The position numbers and the translations under genes were made by a program. This document shows, piece after piece, positions 12,654 through 21,898 of a stretch of DNA of 64,000 nucleotides (position 1 is the stretch's first letter; each line of letters starts with the position of its first letter). Under the pieces are notes generated by a model. That model saw nothing but the letters and a program-made list of their open reading frames with translations. It ran no database searches and was not told the DNA's origin. This DNA comes from Anaspis maculata. Taxonomy: Eukaryota > Arthropoda > Insecta > Coleoptera > Scraptiidae. The stretch is taken from NCBI GenBank assembly GCA_949128115.1, contig OX421967.1, positions 23,576,635-23,640,634 on the forward strand, given 5' to 3'.

Positions 12654-13313
12654 TCAAAAATTAATACATGTCTTCAGTCGTTCATAATCCGATAATACAT
12701 CGTCGTAGTGTAGTTCGAGGAACTCTAGCATGCATGAAACTTTTTCATTAGATTTGAAACCAGCCAAAATCTGTTTGAGAACTTTATACATAGAAACGTT
12801 CGAGTTCGATACATCGCTCGTTATTTTAAAGGAGCTTGATAATAAATCAGTATAAAATTTTTTAAAATTCATTGATTCTAGAGCCTCTAATCTATAGCTA
12901 ATGATATCTCTCATTCGTGCAATTTGTTGTAGAAAATTTTCATGCAGATAGACGGTCTGGGCCCTGCTATGTAGATGTCCGATGCCTGCAGATGAACCCA
13001 ATTTTAGAGTATAGTTCTCGAAAATTTTCATATCACCATTCGGAACGTTCGAAGTTGATGCAGTCGAAGAGGGCAAGAGCTCTATTAATTCACTCCATTC
13101 CCGCATGGTGAAAGATATTCGGCTCGAATTTGCATGCGATATGATGATGATTGCTGGTGAGAGTCCTCTGGCGATGCTAAGCCCAACTCGTATCCTTGCA
13201 GCTGATCCGTTCAGAGTTGTTTGATATAGTAATTCGGTCTCTTGAACGATGGCTTCGTCATAATACCGTAACATTTTTTCGATAGACTGCCAGGGGCTGA
13301 ACAAGGTGGGCAT
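12654..13313 (-). CDS. 219-aa cargo protein of the Polinton-like element, unknown
   Basis: This is an intact single-exon frame starting at a true ATG (13313) just inside the left TIR. The TGA stop (12656-12654) overlaps the poly(A) signal, read as TGAATAAA on the minus strand, a compact arrangement typical of viruses and Polintons. There is no signal peptide or membrane segment. A strand-rich stretch around residues 35-80 includes RVGLSIARGLSP and ISFTMREWSELI, which faintly recalls PC4-like single-stranded DNA-binding folds; that is a guess from pattern only. The C-terminal half looks helical and ends near LSDYERLKTCINF. It faces away from the Psq gene. I do not recognise the family with confidence, but an undamaged 219-codon frame inside a decayed element suggests selection or recency. 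Confidence 0.7.
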   Translation of the reverse strand: MPTLFSPWQSIEKMLRYYDEAIVQETELLYQTTLNGSAARIRVGLSIARGLSPAIIIISHANSSRISFTMREWSELIELLPSSTASTSNVPNGDMKIFENYTLKLGSSAGIGHLHSRAQTVYLHENFLQQIARMRDIISYRLEALESMNFKKFYTDLLSSSFKITSDVSNSNVSMYKVLKQILAGFKSNEKVSCMLEFLELHYDDVLSDYERLKTCINF

Positions 13314-13320
13314 CTCTCTT

Positions 13321-13720
13321 TTTGTTTGACGTTGGTGCTGGCGATGCTATGAAGATGTTTACGATGCTTATAATGCTAGCTGCTTATCTCGATATGCCGG
13401 TGATGATCCTTACGTTGATATGACGATAGAGGTGATGATGCTTGCGATGATATGACGATAGCGAGGGTGATGAATATGATAATATGACGTTGTTTTATGA
13501 TGAAATAACGTTAGCGGTGATGATGCTTGTGATGATATGGCGATAGCGGTGATGATCCTTACGTTGATATGACGATAGAGATGATGATGCTTGCGATGAT
13601 ATGACGATAACAGTGATGTTGCTTTATGATGATATGGAGTTGCTGGTGATGTTATCACGTTGTTGGTGATGATGCCTACGTTGCTTATGGCGATAGCGCC
13701 GATGGAGTTTATGACGGCTG
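13321..13720. repeat. Imperfect GATGATATGACGATAG-type minisatellite
   Basis: About 400 bp of degenerate tandem repeats built on GATGATGCT, TATGACGATAG and related words lie between the 219-aa gene and the integrase remnant. Frames through it read as His/Ser/Ile-rich repeats and are not believable proteins. Confidence 0.75.
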
Positions 13721-13797
13721 TGATCGGGACGTTTTTGCTCCAGACACCTTATTTCACCGGCTCTCTGACGTTAAGTGTGATCGACGAGGTTGCTGGT

Positions 13798-14088
13798 TCA
13801 AACAACGTCTGCTCTCGCAATCCACCCTCGATCGGGCATGCCCAAATATTTAACGTAAAGCCTCGAACCGGTTTTTTTCAAAACTTTTTCCACCAGATAG
13901 ATCTCGGGATGTTTAGTTTTCTGTAGTTCTCGTTCGTAAAAACATCCCATGATCGGCGAACCCTTTAGATCTTCAATAAGATATGTAGGTGGATTGCTGT
14001 TCGGTTTCACTCGTCTGATGCGAAACAGCTCCGTCGTCCAGTTGGGGGTATAACCTTTTTCAAAAAGTACTTTGTATTTACCCAGACG
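13798..14088 (-). pseudogene. Polinton-type integrase, C-terminal remnant with chromodomain-like end
   Basis: The minus-strand translation contains KYKVLFEKGYTPNWTTE, then TYLIEDLKGSPIMGCFYEREL and YLVEKVLKKTGSRLYVKYLG before the stop. This order (SH3-like FEKGYTPNWTTE, the G-x-FY-x-x-EL element, then a chromodomain-like EKVL...YVK segment) is that of the C-terminus of Polinton/Maverick integrases. The catalytic DDE core is missing: just upstream (about 14104) sequence homology stops at the flank of the 59-bp repeat array and a stop codon follows. It is therefore a truncated remnant that marks the element as Polinton-derived. A second, shorter and inverted copy of the end is at 17885-18002. 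Confidence 0.8.
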
Positions 14089-14103
14089 CGCTAGCAGCCC
14101 ATG

Positions 14104-15108
14104 CCGACTCGGCGCTTAAATGATTCTATTAATCTATCCATCTATAATATGCCTCATTAGATCAGCCGGCTGAACCATGCCTAATTCCACATGGTCGTCG
14201 GTTAAAACATCACGAGCTGATTATGGCATGACGAGCTGCCAGTTAAATCATGACGTCACTGTTGACAGCTCATGCCGACTTATGGCATGACGCGCTGGTG
14301 GTTAAAGCATGACGTCACTGTTGACAGCTCATGCCGACTTATGGCATGACGCGGTGGTGGTTAAAGCATGACGTCACTGTTGACAGCTCATGCCGACTTA
14401 TGGCATGACGCGGTGGTGGTTAAAGCATGACGTCACTGTTGACAGCTCATGCCGACTTATGGCATGACGCGGTGGTGGTTAAAGCATGACGTCACTGTTG
14501 GCAGCTCATGCCGACTTATGGCATGACGCGGTGGTGGTTAAAGCATGACGTCACTGTTGACAGCTCATGCCGACTTATGGCATGACGCGGTGGTGGTTAA
14601 AGCATGACGTCACTGTTGACAGCTCATGCCGACTTATGGCATGACGCGGTGGTGGTTAAAGCATGACGTCACTGTTGACAGCTCATGCCGACTTATGGCA
14701 TGACGCGGTGGTGGTTAAAGCATGACGTCACTGTTGACAGCTCATGCCGACTTATGGCATGACGCGGTGGTGGTTAAAGCATGACGTCACTGTTGACAGC
14801 TCATGCCGACTTATGGCATGACGCGGTGGTGGTTAAAGCATGACGTCACTGTTGACAGCTCATGCCGACTTATGGCATGACGCGCTGGTGGTTAAAGCAT
14901 GACGTCACTGTTGACAGCTCATGCCGACCCGATGCTTAAATGATTCTATTAATCTATCCATCTATAATATACCTCAATAGATCATCCAGCTGAACCTTGC
15001 CTAATTCCGCATGGTCGTCGGTTAAAACATCACGAGCTGATTATGGCATGACGAGCTGTTGGGTAAGGCATGACGTCATTGCTAGCAGTCCATGCCGACC
15101 CGACGCTT
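14104..15108. repeat. 59-bp tandem array with CRE palindromes, flanked by direct repeats
   Basis: Twelve units repeat at exactly 59 bp: GACGTCAC starts at 14252 and recurs every 59 bp to 14901. Each unit contains GCATGACGTCACTG, with a perfect TGACGTCA (CRE/ATF site), and CATGCCGAC. Units are nearly identical; the first and last differ in the GACGCGGTGG portion. A flank of about 125 bp containing TTAAATGATTCTATTAATC lies at about 14113-14221 and again at 14940-15055, followed by a degenerate unit (TGACGTCATTGC, about 15070). The array lies upstream of the Psq gene and could be an enhancer, replication or binding array. Confidence 0.9.
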
Positions 15109-15291
15109 AAAACGTGATGATCTAGGTGATATGGCATGACGACTGATGGTTAATGCACAGCGCTTTGACTCTCAGACCATGCCGTCTCTACGGATAAAAC
15201 ATGTCGACTAGTGCTGCTGGCACATGTCAAATTATCTAGCAGAGCATGCCGACTTGTTATGGTTGAAACATTGCACCATAGCGGTTATAGC

Positions 15292-15327
15292 TATAAAACC
15301 TCGAACACCTCCGATTAATAGCCAGTC
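15292..15327 (+). promoter_or_regulatory. TATA box and initiator of the Psq gene
   Basis: TATAAAA at 15292-15298 is followed by CCAGTC at 15322-15327, whose A (15324) lies 32 bp downstream, the usual TATA-to-initiator distance in arthropods (initiator consensus TCAGTY). The coding start is about 50 bp further on. The CRE array lies just upstream. Confidence 0.55.
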
Positions 15328-15349
15328 GCGAGCGATCTTTGTTCAGTGA

Positions 15350-15379
15350 ATGAAGCTGCTGATCCTGAAAGAAACATGA
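15350..15379 (+). CDS. 9-codon upstream ORF overlapping the Psq start (ATGA)
   Basis: An ATG at 15350 opens a nine-codon frame whose TGA stop overlaps the main start codon as ATGA (15376-15379). It is the only ATG between the predicted initiator and the main ATG. Such an overlap would favour termination-reinitiation or leaky scanning. The arrangement is seen directly; the regulatory effect is inferred. Confidence 0.4.
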   Translation: MKLLILKET

Positions 15380-16743
15380 GAAATCAAATTAGTTCTGAAA
15401 CAATTCAAAAGGCTGTAGCCGAAGTCCGACGTGGTGGCTCGCGCAGAGCGATCGCTAGGTCATTATGTATTCCCGCATCTACACTGGGGCGGCTGTTGCG
15501 ACGGGTTAAGAAAGTGAACGGCGTGTATGTCTATAATCCAAATATCGGGAATAGGAGAATCTTCTCAAAAGATGAGGAGTTGATGCTCGCTGATTATATC
15601 AAAGCAGCATCGAAAATGCCACATGGCGTGACACGCAAGCACGTGTGTAAATTCGCTCTAGAACAGGCTAGGCTGCTAAACAAGAGCTATCCACAACGCT
15701 GGGATAAACAACAAGCAGCATCTTTTGATTGGTGCAGAGGATTCATGAAACGGCATCCAGACATTTCACTTAGAGGCTGCAGGGAACGCAATTTGCAGCA
15801 AGTGGTAGATCCTGACAAAGCGGCTGAGACCGTCTCTTGTAAAAATCTCGAGACTTTTGACGTCAGCTCGAATAATTCGACTATGGTTATGAAGTATCCA
15901 ACCAAAGCTTCCTCGAATACGTCGCTACAGCTCCTAGCATCATCAGGGCCTCAACCGGGACCTTCGCCAGTGCTGTCATCATCAGCCAGCATGATATCGG
16001 AACCATCAGATGTGTATGATGACGAGGATGCAGATGGTTATGAAAGAGCAAATGAGGACTCCACTACCAAGTTCTCCGGTAATAAAGAAGATTTTCACAG
16101 CTCTCAGGTTGGGACGTCCAAAGCCTATAATTATGTTAGCGTGTTCAGACCACGTTTTTCATCGGGAGATCAAGTCAAATCACGTCTCGCTTCTAAATAT
16201 GCGAACACTGCTAAATCCTCGGAGGACTCTGTCTTGAAAGCTGATAGTGACGATGTGTTATACGATAGCTCTGGTGATTTCAACGCTGCCAAAGAACTTT
16301 CTTCGAGTTCGCTTATCAATCCGCGTACGGGGTATAAAAATGCATATGAGCGCCGTTTTTCATCTGAGGACGAGGATCAAAACATGTGGTGTAAGAGCTT
16401 CAGTAATACAAAAGAAGTTTCTTCAAGGGCGCGACTTACACCGAGTGGCGGATATCAGAATGCGTACAAGCACTGTTTTTCATCTAAGGATGAAGATAAG
16501 AGGTGTTCGGGGAGCGACTTCGAGAACATTGATGATCGTGCGGGGAATGGCTCCTTTATGAATGATATGGGACGACGGCGATTTGCGAAGAGGTCCCTAG
16601 TAGGTGAATATTTCACTGACATAAATGGCGTTATAGATCGATTAGTAACATTGAGTGCACAGCGGAACACCGGGGACGTCGGAGTCGTCCGAGAAATAGT
16701 ATCGCTGGAAAAAATTCTCCGAGATGCTGAAGTAATATACTAA
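15376..16743 (+). CDS. Psq plus CENP-B-type HTH protein without DDE domain, 455 aa
   Basis: The frame is open from 15322, but the first in-frame ATG is at 15376, giving 455 residues. Residues about 5-44 form a Pipsqueak-type helix-turn-helix (IQKAVAEVRRGGSRRAIARSLCIPASTLGRLL region). Residues about 62-140 match the CENP-B/Tc5-type DNA-binding domain of pogo/Tigger transposases (FSKDEELMLADYI, then FMKRHPDISLR). Where a pogo-type transposase would have its DDE domain there is instead a Ser- and acid-rich tail with three diverged repeats, each with a tyrosine motif followed by FSS (near residues 251, 320 and 360). It is probably a nuclear DNA-binding protein derived from a captured transposase N-terminus. 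Two DNA-binding modules and no catalytic core suggest a regulator or replication/segregation factor. The frame is intact, with TATA/Inr before it and AATAAA after it. Confidence 0.85.
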   Translation: MRNQISSETIQKAVAEVRRGGSRRAIARSLCIPASTLGRLLRRVKKVNGVYVYNPNIGNRRIFSKDEELMLADYIKAASKMPHGVTRKHVCKFALEQARLLNKSYPQRWDKQQAASFDWCRGFMKRHPDISLRGCRERNLQQVVDPDKAAETVSCKNLETFDVSSNNSTMVMKYPTKASSNTSLQLLASSGPQPGPSPVLSSSASMISEPSDVYDDEDADGYERANEDSTTKFSGNKEDFHSSQVGTSKAYNYVSVFRPRFSSGDQVKSRLASKYANTAKSSEDSVLKADSDDVLYDSSGDFNAAKELSSSSLINPRTGYKNAYERRFSSEDEDQNMWCKSFSNTKEVSSRARLTPSGGYQNAYKHCFSSKDEDKRCSGSDFENIDDRAGNGSFMNDMGRRRFAKRSLVGEYFTDINGVIDRLVTLSAQRNTGDVGVVREIVSLEKILRDAEVIY

Positions 16744-16894
16744 CATTTTTTTTTTTGGATACCCTCAATAGCGTAAAAATGTCCATATTTTATTCACGAT
16801 CGAATGGGACATTGATCGGAAATTTGTATCAACTAATACCTAATACCTACCTACCTACCTAGCCATTTAAAGATGTAGTGAATATTTCCGTGGA

Positions 16895-16900
16895 AATAAA
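16895..16900 (+). terminator. Poly(A) signal of the Psq gene
   Basis: AATAAA lies 152 bp after the stop codon, in the same orientation. Confidence 0.6.
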
Positions 16901-17052
16901 GATATTGAACACTTTTGAATAGAGCATATTTCTTTCACTGTCATAATCACCAATCCTATATGCCTGGTTGTGATGCCCATACTTGTCTCAATAGCGAATC
17001 ATAAGGTGAGGGTTTGCGGAATGCCTGCCTCATGGACACATTCATATTTATC

Positions 17053-17083
<31 letters not shown>

Positions 17084-17884
17084 AAGAATTCAGAGATGTC
17101 AAATAAATAGAGTGAGCTCGCGCGAAAGAATAGTCTCGACTGTAGAAACCCTCCAAAGCTCTTGTACTTTTTATCCCACCCGAATCAGTCCGAGCAGAGT
17201 CCAATTCCGGCTCTGTTAGAAGTCTATAATCTCTCATTCAATATATAAAAATGGTGCATTCCTTGATGCTAGAACATGGTATGCAAGGTGAGACATCCTT
17301 TTTGGCTCCCTTTTACTTCTCCTGAGCCACATCAATTCGGATGATAGCCTTACCCACTTCGAAGGAACGTCTACCGTATTTGGCGAGACAAATCAAAAAT
17401 TTATATTTTTGCAATCACTGCGGGTACTAGCTACTGTAGCATCATGCATTTTTGCAGATTTTGGCCATGCAATGAGTTGCTAGAGACAAATTTCCCTGGC
17501 AACTCCCTGCACAAAAGAGGCGAAGCAGCACCTAATTCGAGCTGTATATCAAGTCAGGGAGATATTATAAATACAAATTTTTTATATGGTTTGCGGAAAT
17601 CTCTGAGCTTTCGAGTAAACTAGATAATATTATCCTATCCAATTTTATTCAGAAAATCAGATAAAACATATAAAACATGTTTCACCCTCTAGCTTATCGT
17701 CAAAACCGATGAATTATTCTCGGAAATGCTTGCAAATACCTTCAAACATGTGAATGAAAATTTCTATGCTCTTGCTAGTACGATAAAATCCATCGTGTTT
17801 AACACTTGGGGGATATGGAAGATGCCGGTTCTCCGGTCATTTGGTTGGATTTTTTCCAACATTCCCATCTCAGATGGGGGGTTT
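16901..17884. other. Element interior without recognisable gene
   Basis: This stretch holds a long A run with AAAAG repeats (about 17055-17085) and no credible frame. A 70-codon plus-strand frame from 17726 only becomes recognisable in its last 16 codons, where it joins the inverted integrase remnant. Confidence 0.5.
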
Positions 17885-18002
17885 TTTCGAGTCGAACTTT
17901 GCGGTCGAGGATGGATTACGAGAGCAGATGTTGTTTGAACCGTCAACCTCGTCGATCACGCTTATCATCAGAGAGCCTGCGAAGTAAGCTATCTGGAGCG
18001 TA
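17885..18002 (+). pseudogene. Second, inverted copy of the integrase 3' end
   Basis: The plus strand ends RGWITRADVV then TGA, matching RGWIARADVV-stop of the left remnant. Homology continues past the stop: AACCTCGTCGATCAC is shared at about 17945 (plus) and 13780 (minus), and the similarity runs on through CTGGAGC near 17998 and 13738. Upstream of about 17890 it is not integrase-like. The element therefore carries two inverted copies of the integrase end, as if formed by palindromic duplication of one Polinton terminus. Confidence 0.65.
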
Positions 18003-19023
18003 GTGTTCCGACCATCGTATTATTTAAAATTATCGTAGCGAGAATAATCCAGCTTATTATACATGATTTTCTCTTAAATCAATGCTTTCATACGTATATC
18101 ATATTCTTTTCTTTCCGTATGTGGTTATTTTGAAGCGAACTTGGGTATTTAGGCAAATACTTATCACTCTATACTCTACTATTTTCACGCAAGCATCCTG
18201 GGTTGAAAAAAATTATTCAGTGCTGATATTTTCCAACTCATGGCACTATGGCATGCAAAAGAAAGAAGTAGCTTTCAATTAAGTTTCTACATAAATATTT
18301 ACTATATAATTAACTCCATTAATAGGTCTGAAAGAGCGTGCGCCCGAAGCTTCTCCTATAATACCTGCATATGGCCAGGACTATGTAGGTACCTGCATCA
18401 AAACAGGTGGCATGGCTGGGATTTCTTCGCGAGCTCCGAGATTCTTCTACGGTCCTCATTATGATGTCATCGCTCGAAATTGCGCTGTTTTGTTCGACCC
18501 GGGGTAAATTGGTTTTTATTCGCTAGGCATTTACAATACATCAGCGCTTACTATATACGTATCGCAATTTTACACCAGCAGCCATGTTGCATGCTCAATT
18601 AGTCATGGTTCAGCCGACTGATCTATTGAGACATATTATAGATGGATGGATAGATAGATAGAATCATTTATTTGTTCAAGATGAAAACAGACAGGCAGGT
18701 TATCACGTGGGTACCTACACCCAGATCATTAGCGAACTTATGACATCCAGTATGTACACGCATGCGGTGGGATAGGTAGCCCTTCTCACTACATAGCACT
18801 ATATATGGGGAGTTATGTTTGAAGGTGGATTCGGGTTTTATTTTAACAAAAATCTCGCACCGGTACGACCCTTTTTTTTTTTTAAACCCGTAACACCATG
18901 ATAAACAAGACGGGAGATTTTAAATAAGGTTTTTATCTATCAAATAAATATTTCTCGGTTCACTCAGTTCTTTGCCATAGGAAAAAAATAGCTGATGCGA
19001 CTAGCCATTCTTTCAGAAAGGAG
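18003..19023. other. Right interior of the Polinton-like element
   Basis: No gene is seen. Around 18585-18670 a segment (ATAGATGGATGG, GAATCATTTA) is an inverted match to the flank of the 59-bp array at 14113-14195, further evidence of palindromic rearrangement inside the element. Short GATA/GATGG microsatellite words are present. Confidence 0.55.
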
Positions 19024-20398
19024 GCGATTCCAGGTAAACGGTGTTCATTATGCTCATTCACAGCTGGGTTTATAAAAAAAGCGAGTGCACTCGTAGTTTT
19101 CACCCAAGTGGCACTGCTTCCCCATGCTTTAGAAAGTGGTATAGAAGCCGTCTCGTTGTGTTGCTATATGGTTTTTCCAAAGTGCTCGTAGAATTATCTC
19201 CATACACCACCATCATATCACCATTTTCCTCGAAACTATGATGGCACATAATTCTATAATATACCCCGAGCTTTGAGAGCATGAATTTTTTAAAGAGCAG
19301 CTACCTACCGGTTTTGTATGATAATAGCACTTTATACCTGCAGACCCTCGCTCGGAAACCTAACCTTATGCATCTAACAGGCCTCAAATATATCCATCTC
19401 GATGTGGGATGATAGACAGGGATGGAGCCGATATAGCGCGCTTTGTCATATGCGGCGCTTAGGTCTTCTCGCGAGAAAAAGCCCTTAATTCGGCAATTTA
19501 CAAAACCATAAACGAGCAATATCTATATAACCAGCAGTTTCGTTCACCTCATCGAACAATCCCGGTTTACCACCCGCCGCTCCCTACCCTCCACCCTCTG
19601 GCAGGGGATATCATACCAATACCGGATTTGAATATTTGAATTTTTGAATTGTGACGAAGGTAAAAATGGCCGTTAAAACACAGCTAGATGATGTACCGAG
19701 GTATCTATTACCCCCTACCATCAAAAACATCATGATGATTAGTACAACAGTTAGCTATGTATCGCTTCATCTGTCAAGAGCATGTCGACTTGTTTTGGTT
19801 AATACATTCCGACGTAGCGAGCATATAGAAAAATTAGATATCTCATCTCAGAAAAATTAGGTACCTCATCTAATTTTTTTAAAACGCTGTGCGCCTCACC
19901 TCTGCTTCCATATCTATTTCATATTCTCCCTCCTTGCTATGATTAAAACATTGCGACGTAGCGGTCATATGGAAAAATTAGGTACCTCCTCTCATTGATT
20001 TTTTTAAAGCGCCGTGCATCCCTTCGTTCCCATGTTGTGAGCGTCGATAAATGAAACCGTACACCGAAGCGCGAGCAAATAGAAAAATTAGGTACCTCAT
20101 CTCAGAAAAATTAGGTACCTCATCTAATTTTTTTAAAACGCTGTGCGCCTCACCTCTGCTTCCATATCTATTTCATATTCTCCCTCCTTGCTATGATTAA
20201 AACATTGCGACGTAGCGGTCATATGGAAAAATTAGGTACCTCCTCTCATTGATTTTTTTAAAGCGCCGTGCATCCCTTCGTTCCCATGTTGTGAGCGTCG
20301 ATAAATGAAACCGTACACCGATTTCACCGATGCATAAACACCTGCGTTTGGCTGGACCGCCAGCGCATAGGATGATAGACAGAGATGGGGAGCGAAAT

Positions 20399-20457
<59 letters not shown>

Positions 20458-21084
20458 ATGCAGCGCTCATGCCCCCAATATGTGCAAGGACCTCCGACCA
20501 TCAGGACCTTGCGAAGGACCTACCTTTGCGACTCCTTCGCATGTTCGATTGGAAGCAGCCATAAAACACGATCCGGCGGTTTTGTGCCGTGCAGAGCAGG
20601 TAGAACCGAGCGCGAGAGGAGAAGACCCACCGCTGTGCGCTTGGTCGAGCTGTGTTAAGAGGATGGCAGCGCTTCATCTCGCTCTTACCAATATAGCGCA
20701 AACGGTGTCGGAGGAGGTTCGACTGAGAAGACACGATGGCACATGCACCTGCCACTGTTCTGCTTTGCACCTGCAGCGGTAGGCATGAAGAGGAGGAGGA
20801 GGACTAAAGCGACGGTCCAGGTAAACCGCGGGTTCAAGCTCGCAACGGTAAAACTGGTGTGCACATACTCTCAGGGTGTTATTACCTCTCTAGTAATTAC
20901 CTCAATAATTAATGAGCTCGGTTTCAGGATCCTGACCCATATCACGTCTCTATAGCACCCGGCGTCGTACCCTAAAGAGTGTACTGTAGAGCGGTAGGAC
21001 CGGTCTAATTACCGACGTCGTAATTACCTCCTCTGTAATTACATGTAATGAAACTTGATTCAGTCGCCCTCTTCTCTCTCTACT
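19024..21084 (-). repeat. Right TIR of the Polinton-like element
   Basis: This is the mirror of 10484-12547. The CT tract at 20401-20455 is exactly the complement of the left GA tract and has the same 55-nt length. The inner limit is where the shared sequence (CCAGGTAAACGG side) diverges at about 19024. Equal microsatellite length on both arms argues for recent insertion or gene conversion between arms. Confidence 0.9.
19100..19282 (-). CDS. 60-aa frame in right TIR, counterpart of 12286-12468
   Basis: This is the mirror copy of the left-arm frame, also 60 codons, starting at an ATG whose complement ends at 19282. It differs from the left copy at a few residues without any stop or frameshift. 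The function is unknown. If translated, both copies would be read toward the interior of the element. Confidence 0.25.
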   Translation of the reverse strand: MLSKLGVYYRIMCHHSFEENGDMMVVYGDNSTSTLEKPYSNTTRRLLYHFLKHGEAVPLG

Positions 21085-21090
21085 GTTTAT

Positions 21091-21898
21091 ATGTATAGAT
21101 TTATCTCCTCCCTCGACTCCGATTGTCCTTGATACTTGTCTTGGCACTTAACAAATAATAATAATAGGTATGTGCTAAAAAGTGGGCAAATCAAATTTTT
21201 GCCACTGTTGCAAATGCGGGAAGAAAAGCAAAAGGTCTCCCATAAGGTCGCTGCTGCGTGGCATTCTCGGCTATGTCGTAGCTAGAAGAGCCATTTCTTC
21301 TTGCTGGAGATAATGTGGGCTTAGTTGGTAAAGGCCACAGGCTTTGATACAAAATACTTTTGTTGTCTTCAACTGCAATGTTCTTAAGTCGATATTCGCA
21401 ATTTTGACGCTTCAAATGAACTCCGACAAAAACAACAATTTGATGCTCAAGAGCCATATTATATGGGTAGATATTGGAGACGCTTTCTAGCGACATTTGA
21501 ATCTGAATAATAAATAGGTACCAGATGTAAAATTGACTTACTTGTTGGGCATCATCTCTGTAGGATCGCAGGAAAGCCTTCTCCAGGTGTTTATGCATGC
21601 TCTTTTATCTAGTTTCTCAAACAACGAGACTGTTGATAAATTTTTTGACTTAAACTCAGCTGCCTACTCACATTTGCACGATATTACCAATAATTCCTTA
21701 AATTTTCTCACGAGATAAATTCCTGAACAAGAGCAGTTTCAAGTTAGAAGTGTACCCCGGCTAAAAGTAACGATTTGAAACTCAAAGCATGTATTTGAGA
21801 CGATAACTAGATGAAATCTAGAAGAAAATCGAACAAACTTTGTGGACGACATCTCCAAAGAGCAGCCTTCTCCAGGTCACTGCACGTTTAGTTATTAG
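21091..21898. other. Stretch between the Polinton-like element and the Rph upstream foldback
   Basis: A minus-strand frame of 135 codons (21598-21191) reads through a perfect GTAAGT donor-like site at about 21543, so the interval could contain an exon, but nothing in the protein is recognisable. Near 21837-21878 a segment (CATCTCCAAAGAG) resembles the dispersed CACCATCTCCATAGGG repeat of intron 2. Confidence 0.35.

Larger units (their letters stand above)
10484..21084. mobile_element. Non-autonomous Polinton/Maverick-like element, 10.6 kb
   Basis: The element is bounded by a perfect 6-bp duplication GTTTAT (10478-10483 and 21085-21090). It starts AGTAGAGAGAGAAGAGGG and ends with the complement, giving AG...CT termini. 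Its TIRs are about 2.06 kb and mirror each other so that paired coordinates sum to 31568, with no net indel from the ends to at least 12468/19100. Six-base duplications, AG termini and long TIRs are the established Polinton/Maverick signature, and the element retains a Polinton-type integrase C-terminus (13798-14088). No DNA polymerase B, packaging ATPase, protease or capsid frame was seen, and 10.6 kb is short of the usual 15-20 kb, so it is probably non-autonomous. Cargo: a 219-aa gene, a 455-aa Psq-domain gene and a 59-bp array. Confidence 0.88.

Noticed and set aside
13410..13658. 82-codon His/Ser-rich minus-strand frame
   Set aside because: It is a translation of the minisatellite, not a gene.
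14222..14929. Regular repeats that could be mistaken for a CRISPR array
   Set aside because: The 59-bp units are head-to-tail with no variable spacers, and the context is a eukaryotic mobile element.
15346..15375. Ten extra N-terminal residues of the Psq protein starting from GTG
   Set aside because: No ATG precedes the in-frame TAG at 15319-15321, and GTG starts are not expected in animals, so ATG at 15376 was chosen.
21191..21598. 135-codon minus-strand frame beside the Polinton-like element as a gene
   Set aside because: It reads through a good donor site and has no recognisable motif. It is kept only as a remark on that interval.
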